Origin: CAZJFH01 sp964545205
Lineage (GTDB): Bacteria > Pseudomonadota > Alphaproteobacteria > Rhodospirillales > Magnetospirillaceae
Length of the DNA: 25,981 nt
Assembly: GCA_964545205.1 (NCBI GenBank)
Contig: CAZJFH010000070.1
Span: 1 to 25,981, forward strand
Direction of reading: 5' to 3'
The translations under genes were made by a program, and so were the position numbers. The notes below the pieces were generated by a model, which worked only from the letters and a program-made list of their open reading frames with translations, was not told the origin of the DNA and did no database searches. Below, in pieces: positions 12,465 through 21,238 of the stretch (position 1 is its first letter; the number at the start of each line of letters is the position of its first letter).

Positions 12465-14165
12465 TCAGGCCCTGATCTTGTCGATGAACTGGCGAACCTC
12501 GCCGTCGAGCCGCTCGACCAGGTCGCCGAGGTTCTCGGCGCTCCAGATCACCCGGATGGCGCCGCCGCAGGCGTTGGCCGACGACTGGGACACCGACGAC
12601 ACGCCGTCCGACACCTGCCGGGCGTCGGTCGCGACCTCTTCGATCAGGCGGGCGATCTCGTGGGTGGCGGCGTTCTGCTGCTGCACGGTCGAGGCGATCA
12701 TCGCCGCGACCTCGTCGACCTGGCGAATCACCTCGCCGATCGAGCCCATGCCGCCGACCGCCAGCTCGGTGGCCTTCTGCACGGCCTGGATCTGGGCGCC
12801 GATGCGGCTGGTCGCCTGGGCGGTCTGGTTGGCCAGCGTCTTGACCTCGTGGGCGACGACGGCGAACCCCTTGCCGGCCTCGCCGGCCCGTGCCGCCTCG
12901 ATGGTGGCGTTCAGGGCGAGAAGATTGGTCTGGCTGGCGATGTCGTTGATCAGGGCGACCACCGATCCGATCTCCTGCGCCGCGGTGGCGAGATCGCGCA
13001 CGGTGGTGCCGACCGTCTCGATGCGCTCGACCGCGACCTTGGAGATGCCGGTCGCGCGCTCGACCTGGCCGCCGATCTCGTTGACCGAGGCGGCGAGTTC
13101 CTGGGTCGCGGCCGAGACGGTCGAGACGCGCTGGGTGGTCAGCTCGGACGCCTCGCCGACCTGCAGCGAGCGGCTGCCGCTGGCCTGCGAGCGGTCGGCG
13201 GTGTGCGAGGCGATGTCGCGGATCTCGCCGGCGGCGCCGATGACGCCCTTCACCGCGCTCTGGACGCTGGCCTCCAGGTTGTCGGCCAGGTCGCCCAGCA
13301 TGCGCCGGCGCTCGTGTTCGGCGCGACGCGTCATCTCGGCCTGCTCGGCCTCCAGCCGCGCCTTCTCGCCGGCGTTGTCGCGGAACACTTCCAGGGCGCG
13401 GGCCATGCCGCCGATCTCGTCGCGGTTGTCGGTGCCGACGATCTCGACCGAGACGTCGCCCTGGGCGAGCCGGCCCATCGCCGCGGTCATCCGCACCACC
13501 GGACCGGCGATCAGCCGCGCGGTGACCAGCGTCACGACGGCGCCCAGCGCCAGGAACGCTGCCAGCACGCCGAAATAGCGCGTCGTCGACTGATCGGCGA
13601 CCTCGACCGCGCCGGCATAGACCTTGGCGTTGTGGGCGTTGGCGAAGGCGGCGTAGCCGGTCAGCGCCTCGCGCAGCGCGTCGAAGCGCTGCTCGGTGTC
13701 GACCATCATCACCAGCGCGGTGAGATTGTCGATCGTGTACATGTCGAGCACGTCGCGTGCCGAGGCATGGAACGCGTCCAGCGCCGCGCCGGTGCCGTCG
13801 GCCAGCTGCCCCTCGCCCTCGACCTGCGGGAAGGCCTCCCGGAACGACATGTAGGCGGCGCCGAGTTCGTCGAGTTCCTTGCGCACGCTGCCGTCGAGCG
13901 CGGCGATCTTCTCGGGATTGATGCCGCCGCTCTGCCAGTTGAGCAGCCGGTACAGGTTGGCCTGGACCATCGCCGTTCGCGAATCGATGGCGCCCAGGAA
14001 ACGGTCCTTCTCGAACGACACGTTGTAGAGTTCGGACAGCGCCTCGGACTGGCGCTGCATGCCGGCCTGGAAGATCAGGCCGAGGATGCCCATGCACACG
14101 ATCAGCAGCGCCGGGGCGACGAAGACCTTGGCGGCGATGGGCAGATTGGTGAACAGCCGCAGCAT
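12465..14165 (-). CDS. Methyl-accepting chemotaxis protein
   Basis: The roughly 566-residue chemoreceptor has a first membrane span (about residues 8-32), a periplasmic region of about 155 residues that looks mostly helical, and a second span near 190-212 (YFGVLAAFLALGAVVTLVTA). A HAMP linker follows (about 213-265), then a long signalling domain with the hairpin-tip sequence DIASQTNLLALNATIEAARAG and AVVAHEVKTLA. It would bind CheW and CheA in the cytoplasm and control swimming. I prefer the ATG at 14165, with GGAG upstream, over the one at 14180. The periplasmic part has no evident Cache domain, whereas the gene just upstream encodes a free Cache domain. No che genes are nearby, so the receptor acts with machinery encoded elsewhere. 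Confidence 0.93.
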   Translation of the reverse strand: MLRLFTNLPIAAKVFVAPALLIVCMGILGLIFQAGMQRQSEALSELYNVSFEKDRFLGAIDSRTAMVQANLYRLLNWQSGGINPEKIAALDGSVRKELDELGAAYMSFREAFPQVEGEGQLADGTGAALDAFHASARDVLDMYTIDNLTALVMMVDTEQRFDALREALTGYAAFANAHNAKVYAGAVEVADQSTTRYFGVLAAFLALGAVVTLVTARLIAGPVVRMTAAMGRLAQGDVSVEIVGTDNRDEIGGMARALEVFRDNAGEKARLEAEQAEMTRRAEHERRRMLGDLADNLEASVQSAVKGVIGAAGEIRDIASHTADRSQASGSRSLQVGEASELTTQRVSTVSAATQELAASVNEIGGQVERATGISKVAVERIETVGTTVRDLATAAQEIGSVVALINDIASQTNLLALNATIEAARAGEAGKGFAVVAHEVKTLANQTAQATSRIGAQIQAVQKATELAVGGMGSIGEVIRQVDEVAAMIASTVQQQNAATHEIARLIEEVATDARQVSDGVSSVSQSSANACGGAIRVIWSAENLGDLVERLDGEVRQFIDKIRA

Positions 14166-14232
14166 GGGCCGGTGCTCCATTGTCGCGATGGGATGCGCGG
14201 CGGGCGCCGCGACGGCCGCCCGCCGCCAGGGC

Positions 14233-14688
14233 TCACTTGTAGATGCCGGCGCCGATGTAGAGGCCGTCGACCGGCTCGATGTAGCTGCTCTTGGCCTGGA
14301 TCTTCTTCGACGCCGGATTGACCCACTTGTAGTCGACCCAGCCCGGGGCGCCGCTCTGCGCGACCTTGATCATCTCGGCGACGAACAGCTTGCCGTCGGC
14401 GTCCTTGAGCTTGCTCAGATCCTTGCCGACCAGGCCCTTGTTCTTGCCGTGGGCCAGCATGTTGCCCTGCATGTCCTGCACGAAGATGTAGAGGTCCTTG
14501 ACCTGGTAGCCGCCGTTCTGGTCATCGAACGCGGCGAAGGCCTTGTCCTTGCCGTCGCTCTTGTAGGCGGCGACGGCCTTCTTCACGAGCGCCACGGCTT
14601 CGTCGGCGCTGGCGTAGTTTTCGGCAGCCGCCGGGCCGGCAATGGTGATCGCGAACAGGACACAAAACAGGCGAATCAAATGCGACAT
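14233..14688 (-). CDS. Secreted single Cache-domain protein
   Basis: The 151-residue protein begins with a signal peptide (cleavage after GPAAA, near residue 22). The rest is one small Cache domain: ASADEAVALVKKAVAAYKSDGKDKAFAAFDD, then DLYIFVQDMQGNMLAHGKNKGLVGKDLSKLKDADGK, and a final GWVDYKWVNPASKKIQAKSSYIEPVDGLYIGAGIYK. Cache domains bind small molecules such as organic acids. In most proteins they are the outer part of a membrane receptor, but this one has no membrane anchor or output domain. It lies 67 bases upstream of the chemoreceptor gene on the same strand, and GGAG nine bases before its ATG supports the start. A periplasmic ligand-binding partner for that receptor is the simplest inference. 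Confidence 0.88.
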   Translation of the reverse strand: MSHLIRLFCVLFAITIAGPAAAENYASADEAVALVKKAVAAYKSDGKDKAFAAFDDQNGGYQVKDLYIFVQDMQGNMLAHGKNKGLVGKDLSKLKDADGKLFVAEMIKVAQSGAPGWVDYKWVNPASKKIQAKSSYIEPVDGLYIGAGIYK

Positions 14689-14761
14689 GGGTTATTTCTC
14701 CAATAGCGCCTACGGTTTCACTTCATTGCGCGTGGCCTATGCTGTCGGCACGCCATGCCCG

Positions 14762-14783
14762 AACGCATACAGTCTTATGCGTT
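14762..14783. promoter_or_regulatory. 22-bp dyad, candidate operator 1
   Basis: AACGCATA (14762-14769) and TATGCGTT (14776-14783) are perfect eight-base inverted arms around a six-base spacer, about 75 bases upstream of the Cache gene start. The spacing and arm length fit a dimeric regulator. No T-run follows, so termination is unlikely. Confidence 0.5.
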
Positions 14784-14829
14784 TCCTTCCATGCCGTCCC
14801 GCGATGACTCCGCACTCTGCTATGCTCAT

Positions 14830-14849
14830 TTCGGTACCGCTATACCGAA
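14830..14849. promoter_or_regulatory. 20-bp dyad, candidate operator 2
   Basis: TTCGGTA (14830-14836) and TACCGAA (14843-14849) are perfect seven-base inverted arms with a six-base spacer. They lie 68 bases from the first dyad, centre to centre. The arm sequences differ from the first dyad, so two different regulators may act here. It is about 135 bases from dprA and 140 bases from the Cache gene. Confidence 0.45.
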
Positions 14850-14984
14850 TTGGCCGCCGGATGCTATCCAAACTGATGGGGCGGTGCCACCATTTTTACG
14901 TATAAGCCGGACGGCGGCCCTAATACCTTCGTCGAAGTATCGCCTCCTTGACGAACTGCCGCCGATGATCGACAACTCTTGATC

Positions 14985-16118
14985 ATGTCGTCGGAGCAGC
15001 GCGCCCTGAGCCGGACCGAACGCGTGGACTGGCTGCGCCTGATCCGCAGCGAGAACGTCGGCCCGGTCACCTTCCGCCGCCTGATCGAGCGCTTCGGCTC
15101 GGCCGGGGCGGCGCTGGCCGCGCTGCCGGACCTGGCGCGCCGCGGCGGCCGGGCGCGCCCCATCGTCATCCACTCCCGTGCCGCGGCCGAACGCGAACTC
15201 GACGCCGTCGAGCGCCTCGGCGCGGTGCTGCTGGCCTCGGTCGAGCCGGGCTATCCGGCGCCGATGCGCCTGCTCGACGAGTCGCCGCCGCTGTTGTGCG
15301 CGCGCGGCAACCTCCATCTGCTGACCCGCCCCGCGGTCGCGGTGGTCGGCGCGCGCAACGCCTCGGCGGCCGGCTGCAAGATCGCCCGCCAGCTCGCCCT
15401 CGACCTCGCCCGGGCCGGGCACCTCGTCGCCTCGGGCATGGCGCGCGGGGTCGACTCGGCCGCCCACCAGGGCGCGCTGGAGGCGGACGGCGCCACCGCC
15501 GCGGTGCTGGCCGGCGGCGTCGACGTCGTCTATCCGCCCGAGAACGCCAAGCTGTACCAGGCGATCGTCGCCCAGGGCGTCGCCGTCTCAGAGATGCCGC
15601 CCGGCACGACGCCGCAGGCCAGCCATTTCCCGCGCCGCAACCGCATCATCTCGGGGATGTCGCTGGGCGTCGTGGTGGTCGAGGCGACGCCGCGCTCGGG
15701 TTCGCTGATCACCGCCCGCCTGGCGCTGGAGCAGGGTCGCGAGGTGTTCGCGGTCCCCGGCTCGCCGCTCGACCCGCGCGCCCAGGGCCCCAACCGGCTG
15801 ATCCGTCAGGGCGCCACCCTGACCGAGACCGCCGACGACGTGCTGCAGGTGCTCGCCGACATGCTGCGCCGGCCGATGTCGGAAAGCCGCGACGGCGACG
15901 GGTTTTCGGCCGCGCCGCCGCGGATTCCCGACCCCACCGAGCTGGAGGAGGCGCGCGCGGCCATCGTCCAGGCTCTGGGTCCGACCCCGGTTCTGGTTGA
16001 CGAAATCCTCAGGCAATGCCAATTGTCACCCTCCGTGGTGTCCATGATCCTGCTCGAGCTGGATCTCGCCGGCCGTCTGGCGCGCCACCCCGGCAACAAG
16101 GTTGCGCTGCTGGCCTAG
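14985..16118 (+). CDS. dprA: DNA-processing protein DprA
   Basis: The 377-residue protein has a helical N-terminal SAM-like region (about 1-80) and the DprA Rossmann domain. The Rossmann motifs are VGARNASAAG (121-130), SGMARGVDSAAHQGAL (150-165), PRRNRIISGMS (216-226), RSGSLITA (238-245) and FAVPGSPLDPRAQGPNRLI. A C-terminal winged helix (about 315-377, LVDEILRQCQLSPSVVSMILLELDLAGRL) completes it. DprA binds single-stranded DNA taken up during transformation and loads RecA onto it. The ATG at 14985 has no strong ribosome site, and a TTG two codons earlier is an alternative. topA follows after 52 bases. plsY, often found before dprA in this class, is not present; the control region and chemoreceptor lie there instead. 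Confidence 0.95.
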   Translation: MSSEQRALSRTERVDWLRLIRSENVGPVTFRRLIERFGSAGAALAALPDLARRGGRARPIVIHSRAAAERELDAVERLGAVLLASVEPGYPAPMRLLDESPPLLCARGNLHLLTRPAVAVVGARNASAAGCKIARQLALDLARAGHLVASGMARGVDSAAHQGALEADGATAAVLAGGVDVVYPPENAKLYQAIVAQGVAVSEMPPGTTPQASHFPRRNRIISGMSLGVVVVEATPRSGSLITARLALEQGREVFAVPGSPLDPRAQGPNRLIRQGATLTETADDVLQVLADMLRRPMSESRDGDGFSAAPPRIPDPTELEEARAAIVQALGPTPVLVDEILRQCQLSPSVVSMILLELDLAGRLARHPGNKVALLA

Positions 16119-16170
16119 GCCTGCCGCTCGGGTTCCCGGGCATCCATCGACCCCAAGCTCCCGCGGATTC

Positions 16171-18840
16171 ATGAAAGTCGTCGTCGTCGAGTCGCCCGCC
16201 AAGGCAAAGACCATCAACAAGTATCTCGGCAAGGACTTCACCGTCCTGGCGAGCTACGGCCACGTCCGCGACCTGCCGGCCAAGGACGGTTCGGTGCGGC
16301 CCGACGCCGATTTCGACATGGACTGGGAGACCGATCCCAGGTCCGAGCGCCACCTCAAGGACATCGTCGCCGCGGTCAAGGACGCCGACGCGCTCTACCT
16401 CGCCACCGACCCCGATCGCGAGGGCGAGGCGATCAGCTGGCACGTCCGCCAGGTGCTCGACCGGCGCAAGGCGCTGAAGGGCAAGGACGTCAAGCGCATC
16501 GTCTTCAACGAGATCACCAAGACCGCGGTGATCGAGGCGTTGCGCAATCCGCGCGACCTGCATCAGGATCTGGTCGACGCCTATCTGGCGCGGCGCGCGC
16601 TCGACTACCTGGTCGGCTTCACGCTGTCGCCGGTGCTGTGGCGCAAGCTTCCCGGCAGCCGCTCGGCCGGACGGGTGCAGTCGGTGGCGCTGCGGCTGGT
16701 CTGCGAGCGCGAGGCCGAGATCGAGGCGTTCCGGGCACGCGAATACTGGACCGTCGGCGCCGAGTTCGAGTCGCCGCGCGGCGGCCGCATCGCCGCCGGC
16801 CTGAACCGGCTCGACGGGCGCAAGCTCGACAAGTTCGACCTCGGCACCCAGGCCGAGGCCGAGGCCGCCGTCGCCAGGATCATGGCCGCCTCGTTCAAGG
16901 TCGGCGGCGTCGAGCGCCGCAAGGCCAAGCGCAACCCCTTCCCGCCCTTCACGACCTCGACCCTGCAGCAGGAAGCCTCGCGCAAGCTGTACCTGTCGGC
17001 CTCGCGCACGATGCAGCTCGCCCAGCGGCTCTACGAGGGCGTCGACATCGGCGGCGAGACGGTCGGCCTGATCACCTACATGCGTACCGACGGCGTGCAG
17101 ATGGCGACCGAGGCGATCGCCGCCTGCCGCGACCTCATCGGCCGCCAGTACGGCCCCGAGTACCTGCCCGACGGCCCGCGCATCTACAAGACCAAGGCCA
17201 AGAACGCCCAGGAGGCGCACGAGGCGATCCGCCCGACCGACGTCACCCGCCGGCCCGAGGACGTGGCGCGCTATGTCGACCGCGACCAGCTTCGCCTCTA
17301 CGAGCTGATCTGGAAGCGCACCATGGCCAGCCAGATGCAGAGCGCCGAACTCGACCAGGTGGCGGTGGAGATCGTCTCGGAGGACGGCGCCGTCGGCCTG
17401 CGCGCCACCGGCTCGGTGGTCACCTTCCCCGGCTTCCTGACGCTCTACCGCGAGGACCGCGACGACGAGGCCGAGGGCGCGGAGGACGGCGAGCGGCTGC
17501 TGCCCGACGTCACCGAGGGCGAGCCGATGAAGCGCGGCGCGGTGACGCCCGAGCAGCACTTCACCCAGCCGCCGCCACGCTACAGCGAAGCCAGCCTGGT
17601 CAAGAAGCTCGAGGAGCTGGGCATCGGCCGGCCATCGACCTACGCCTCGATCCTGTCGGTGCTGCAGGAGCGCGATTACGTCCGGCTCGACAACCGGCGC
17701 TTCGTTCCCGAGGACCGCGGCCGGCTGGTCACCGCGTTCCTCGAGCAGTTCTTCCGCCGCTACGTCGAGTACAACTTCACCGCCGATCTCGAGAACCAGC
17801 TCGACGACGTCTCGGGCGGCCGCGTCGACTGGCGCGAGGTGCTGCGCAAGTTCTGGCGCGACTTCGTCGCCCATGTCGAGGGCACGAAGGAGCTGCGCGT
17901 CTCCGAGGTGCTGGAGAAGCTCGACCAGGAGCTGGGGCCGCATTTCTTCCCCGAGGGGGCGGACGGCAGGGACCCGCGCGAATGCCCGACCTGCCACGAG
18001 GGCCGGCTGTCGCTGAAGCTGGGCAAGTTCGGGGCCTTCATCGGCTGCTCGCGCTATCCCGAGTGCCGCTACACGCGGCCGCTGACCCTGCAGGGCGACG
18101 GCGCCCAGCAGCTCGAGGAGGGCGACGGCACCCGCGAGCTCGGCGTCGATCCCGAGACCGGCAAGATGGTCACGCTGCGGCGCGGGCCCTACGGCCACTA
18201 CGTCCAGCTCGGCGAGGCCGAGGGCAAGGAGAAGCCGAAGCGCGTGTCCTTGTACCGCGGCCTGGAGCCGGCCGAGCTCGACCTCGACAAGGCGCTGAAG
18301 CTGCTGGCGCTGCCGCGGCTGATCGGCGAACACCCCGAGACCCGCAAGCCGGTCCTGGCCGGCGTCGGCCGATTCGGCCCCTACGTCAAGCACGAGGACA
18401 CCTTCAAGTCGCTCACGCCCGGCGACGACGTGCTGACCATCGGCCTCAACCGCGCCATGGACCTGCTGGCCCAGTCCGGGCGCAAGGGCGGCGGGCCGGC
18501 CAAGACGCTGGGCGAGCATCCCGAAGACGCCAAGCCGGTGACCTTGAGCCAGGGGCGCTACGGCCCCTATGTCTCCCACAACAGGCTGCACGCGACGTTG
18601 CCGAAGGGCGTCGATCCCGAGCAGGTGACCTTGGATCAGGCGGTCGAGCTGCTGCGCGCCAAGGCCGAGAAGAGCGGCGGCAAGAAGCCGGCCCGCGGCC
18701 GCGCCGCGGCCAAGAAGGCCGAGCCCGAAGCGGCCGAAAAGAAGCCGGCGGCCAAGAAGCCGGCGGCCAAGAAGAAAACCACCACTGCCAGGAAGTCGGC
18801 GCCGAAGAAGAAGGCGGCGGCGAAGGCCGGGGACCAGTAG
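16171..18840 (+). CDS. topA: DNA topoisomerase I
   Basis: The 889-residue type IA topoisomerase relaxes negatively supercoiled DNA. It opens with the TOPRIM domain (KVVVVESPAKAKTINKYLG; later LATDPDREGEAISWH). The active-site tyrosine is Y303 in TYMRTDGV. A single four-cysteine zinc ribbon lies at C605, C608, C626 and C632. Three C-terminal topoisomerase repeats follow, each built around a GPYGHYV, GRFGPYV or GRYGPYV core. The final 60 residues are rich in lysine, alanine and proline (PAAKKPAAKKK and similar), like histone H1 tails, and should bind DNA non-specifically. The ATG at 16171 gives the normal N terminus. The gene sits between dprA and rnr, all on the same strand. Confidence 0.97.
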   Translation: MKVVVVESPAKAKTINKYLGKDFTVLASYGHVRDLPAKDGSVRPDADFDMDWETDPRSERHLKDIVAAVKDADALYLATDPDREGEAISWHVRQVLDRRKALKGKDVKRIVFNEITKTAVIEALRNPRDLHQDLVDAYLARRALDYLVGFTLSPVLWRKLPGSRSAGRVQSVALRLVCEREAEIEAFRAREYWTVGAEFESPRGGRIAAGLNRLDGRKLDKFDLGTQAEAEAAVARIMAASFKVGGVERRKAKRNPFPPFTTSTLQQEASRKLYLSASRTMQLAQRLYEGVDIGGETVGLITYMRTDGVQMATEAIAACRDLIGRQYGPEYLPDGPRIYKTKAKNAQEAHEAIRPTDVTRRPEDVARYVDRDQLRLYELIWKRTMASQMQSAELDQVAVEIVSEDGAVGLRATGSVVTFPGFLTLYREDRDDEAEGAEDGERLLPDVTEGEPMKRGAVTPEQHFTQPPPRYSEASLVKKLEELGIGRPSTYASILSVLQERDYVRLDNRRFVPEDRGRLVTAFLEQFFRRYVEYNFTADLENQLDDVSGGRVDWREVLRKFWRDFVAHVEGTKELRVSEVLEKLDQELGPHFFPEGADGRDPRECPTCHEGRLSLKLGKFGAFIGCSRYPECRYTRPLTLQGDGAQQLEEGDGTRELGVDPETGKMVTLRRGPYGHYVQLGEAEGKEKPKRVSLYRGLEPAELDLDKALKLLALPRLIGEHPETRKPVLAGVGRFGPYVKHEDTFKSLTPGDDVLTIGLNRAMDLLAQSGRKGGGPAKTLGEHPEDAKPVTLSQGRYGPYVSHNRLHATLPKGVDPEQVTLDQAVELLRAKAEKSGGKKPARGRAAAKKAEPEAAEKKPAAKKPAAKKKTTTARKSAPKKKAAAKAGDQ

Positions 18841-18868
18841 ACAGGATCGTCACCACCGCGATAGCGGG

Positions 18869-18888
18869 ATTCCCGCTCGTGCGGGAAT
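18869..18888. repeat. Short palindromic repeat between topA and rnr
   Basis: ATTCCCGC (18869-18876) and GCGGGAAT (18881-18888) form an eight-base stem with a TCGT loop, followed by GACG. This is a common dispersed repeat form in alphaproteobacteria. It occupies most of the 65-base gap and leaves little room for a separate rnr promoter. Confidence 0.6.
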
Positions 18889-18905
18889 GACGAGGACGAC
18901 GCGGA

Positions 18906-21122
18906 ATGACGAAGAAGACCGAAAAGCACGTGCCGCTGCCGACCAAGCAGCAGCTTCTGGATTTCATCCGCGAGTCGCCCAGCCGGGTCGGCAAGCGCGA
19001 GCTGGCGCGCGCCTTCCACATGACCGGCGCCAACCGCACCATGCTGCGCCAGATGATCAAGGAGCTGGAGGAGGAAGGCGCCATCGACCGCGCCGGCAAG
19101 CGCCGCTTCGGCCGCCCCGGCACCCTGCCCGAGGTCATGGTCGTCGAGATCACCGGCACCGATCCCGACGGCGAGCTGCTCGCCAGGCCGCTGGCCTGGC
19201 GCGAGACCGAGAAGCCGCCGCGCATCTACATGGCGCCGGAGCGGCGCGGCCAGCCGGCGCTGGGCGTCGGCGACCGCGTCCTGGCGCGGCTGCGCCGGCT
19301 GCGCGAGAACATCTACGAAGGCCGCACCGTCCGCCGCGTCAGCGCCGCCCCGGCGCAGGTGCTGGGCGTGCTGCGCCGCGGCCGCGAGGGCTTCCGCCTC
19401 ACCCCGACCGACCGCCGCGAGAAGGTCGAGTATTCCGTCCAGGACGCCGCCGGCGCCGAGCCCGGCGAACTGGTGCTGTGCGAGATCCTGCCCGGCCGCC
19501 CCCTCGGGCTGCGGCCCTGTCGGGTGGTCGAGCGGCTCGGCGACATGGCGCAGCCGAGGTCGATCAGCCTGATCGCCATCCACGCCGCCGGCATCCCCAC
19601 CGACTTCTCCGAGGCGGCGCTGGCCCAGGCGGTGGAAGCCAAGGCGGCGCCGCTGGGCGAGCGCACGGACCTGCGCGACGTGCCGCTGGTCACCATCGAC
19701 GGCGAGGACGCGCGCGACTTCGACGACGCGGTGTTCGCCGAGCCGGACCCCGACCGGCCCGGCGGCTGGCACGTCATCGTCGCCATCGCCGACGTCGCCT
19801 GGTACGTGCGGCCGAACGACGCCCTGGACCGTGACGCCTACGAGCGCGGCAACTCGGTTTACTTCCCCGACCGCGTCGTGCCGATGCTGCCCTTCGAGCT
19901 GTCGGCCGGCTGGTGCTCGCTGCGGCCCGAGGAGGACCGCGGCTGCATGGCCGTGCACATGTGGTTCAATGCCGACGGCCACAAGACGAAGCACCGCTTC
20001 GTGCGCGGCATGATGCGCTCGGCGGCGCGGCTGACCTACACCCAGGTCCAGAACGCGATCGACGGCCAGCCCGACGAGGTCGCCGCTCCCCTGCTCGATG
20101 CGGTGATCAAGCCGCTCTACGGCGCCTGGAAGGTCCTCCACAAGGCGCGGCGCGAGCGCGGCGTGCTCGAGCTCGACCTGCCCGAGCGCAAGGTCGTGCT
20201 CGGCGACGACGGCAAGGTGCTGGGCGTCGCGCCGAGGCCGCGCTACGACAGCCACAAGCTGATCGAGGACTTCATGATCGCGGCCAACGTCGCCGCGGCC
20301 GAGGAGCTGGAGCGGCTGCGCCAGCCGTGCATGTACCGCGTCCACGACACGCCGGCCCCGGAACGGCTGATGAGCCTGCGCGAGTTCCTCTCGACGCTGG
20401 GCCTCAAGCTGGGCACCGGCGAAGTGCTGCGGCCCGGCCACTTCAACCGGGTGCTGGAGAAGGCCAAGGACACGCCGCACGAGCACATCGTCAACGAGGT
20501 GGTGCTGCGCAGCCAGGCCCAGGCCGTCTACAGCCCGGAGAATCTCGGCCATTTCGGGCTCGGTCTGGCGCGCTACGCCCACTTCACCTCGCCGATCCGC
20601 CGCTACGCCGACCTGCTGGTCCACCGGGCGCTGATCCGCGGCCTCGGCCTCGGCGACGGCACGCTGTCCGAGACCGAGGCCGGACGCTTCAGCGAGATCG
20701 GCGAACACATCTCGGGCACCGAACGCCGGGCCGCCGCCGCCGAGCGCGACGCCGTCAACCGCTACACCGCCGCCTACCTCGCCGACAAGGTCGGCGCCAC
20801 CTTCCCGGCCCGAATCAGCGGCGTGACCCGCTTCGGGCTGTTCGTGGCCCTGGAGGAGACCGGCGCCGACGGCATCGTCCCGGTCAGCACCCTGGCCGAG
20901 GACTACTACGCCCATGACGAGGCCCGTCATGCCCTGGTGGGGCGCCGGTCGGGACGCACCTACAGTTTGGGGCAGGCGGTCGACGTCCTGCTCGCGGAAG
21001 CGAATCCCTTGACCGGCGGGCTGGTGTTCCACCTGCTGGACGGCGGCCAAGGCGCCGGCGGCGCGAATTCCGCGGCGCGAAAAGGCGGCAGAAAACCAGG
21101 ACGCTCGCGCGTCGGGCGTTGA
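18906..21122 (+). CDS. rnr: Ribonuclease R
   Basis: The 738-residue exoribonuclease digests RNA from the 3' end and can pass through structured regions. It has an N-terminal winged helix (about 12-75), cold-shock-like OB folds (about 80-230) and the RNB catalytic domain (about 250-580). The motif VTIDGEDARDFDDAV carries the metal-binding aspartates D265, D271, D273 and D274. A C-terminal S1 RNA-binding domain (about 635-715, ARISGVTRFGLFVAL) and a short basic tail (KGGRKPGRSRVGR) complete it. Its ATG is preceded by a weak GAGGA. It follows topA, probably in one transcript. All catalytic residues are present and the length is normal. Confidence 0.96.
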   Translation: MTKKTEKHVPLPTKQQLLDFIRESPSRVGKRELARAFHMTGANRTMLRQMIKELEEEGAIDRAGKRRFGRPGTLPEVMVVEITGTDPDGELLARPLAWRETEKPPRIYMAPERRGQPALGVGDRVLARLRRLRENIYEGRTVRRVSAAPAQVLGVLRRGREGFRLTPTDRREKVEYSVQDAAGAEPGELVLCEILPGRPLGLRPCRVVERLGDMAQPRSISLIAIHAAGIPTDFSEAALAQAVEAKAAPLGERTDLRDVPLVTIDGEDARDFDDAVFAEPDPDRPGGWHVIVAIADVAWYVRPNDALDRDAYERGNSVYFPDRVVPMLPFELSAGWCSLRPEEDRGCMAVHMWFNADGHKTKHRFVRGMMRSAARLTYTQVQNAIDGQPDEVAAPLLDAVIKPLYGAWKVLHKARRERGVLELDLPERKVVLGDDGKVLGVAPRPRYDSHKLIEDFMIAANVAAAEELERLRQPCMYRVHDTPAPERLMSLREFLSTLGLKLGTGEVLRPGHFNRVLEKAKDTPHEHIVNEVVLRSQAQAVYSPENLGHFGLGLARYAHFTSPIRRYADLLVHRALIRGLGLGDGTLSETEAGRFSEIGEHISGTERRAAAAERDAVNRYTAAYLADKVGATFPARISGVTRFGLFVALEETGADGIVPVSTLAEDYYAHDEARHALVGRRSGRTYSLGQAVDVLLAEANPLTGGLVFHLLDGGQGAGGANSAARKGGRKPGRSRVGR

Positions 21123-21159
21123 CCTTTCTCTTCTCCTCTACTCTTCTTATCTGCTACGT

Positions 21160-21238
21160 TAGGGGTACGCAAAAATACTGTACGTCCGGGCGGCAGCTTG
21201 GCCATACTGTCCGCGCTATTGCTTTGGACATACCCCTA
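21160..21238 (+). promoter_or_regulatory. Inverted-repeat-bracketed leader of the S41 protease gene
   Basis: TAGGGGTA (21160-21167) and TACCCCTA (21231-21238) are perfect eight-base inverted arms that bracket the 5' leader. The right arm runs directly into the AGGTGAG ribosome binding site. The enclosed 63 bases are less GC-rich than nearby sequence and include GTACG as a direct repeat. If transcribed through, the arms would close a stem next to the ribosome site. They could instead be two halves of a protein-binding site. No clear promoter pair was found. Confidence 0.4.

Larger units (their letters stand above)
14689..14984. promoter_or_regulatory. Less GC-rich divergent control region (Cache gene / dprA)
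   Basis: This 296-base gap separates the leftward Cache-MCP genes from rightward dprA and is visibly less GC-rich than its surroundings. It must hold promoters for both directions. TTGACG at 14948-14953 has only a weak -10 partner (GACAAC, 14971-14976) before dprA. Two perfect dyads with six-base spacers lie inside and are listed separately. CTTCG-T-CGAAG is a third short dyad, around 14932-14942. No convincing gene is seen. Confidence 0.5.

Noticed and set aside
12160..13578. 472-codon plus-strand frame over the chemoreceptor end
   Set aside because: It is antisense to the chemoreceptor and rich in Ser, Arg and Ala. It also runs through the palindromic repeats, which are not expected to be coding.
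14642..14905. 87-codon plus-strand frame in the dprA/Cache gap
   Set aside because: It has no ribosome site, it overlaps the Cache gene start antisense, and the dyads better explain this region.
16009..18591. 860-codon open frame antisense to topA
   Set aside because: Its composition is low-complexity leucine, glycine, arginine and alanine, typical of the reverse frame of a GC-rich gene. The topA frame on the other strand has full domain and motif support.
18636..21050. 804-codon open frame antisense to rnr and the topA end
   Set aside because: It is a shadow of GC-rich coding sequence on the other strand, with no recognisable domain, and rnr is complete on the plus strand.
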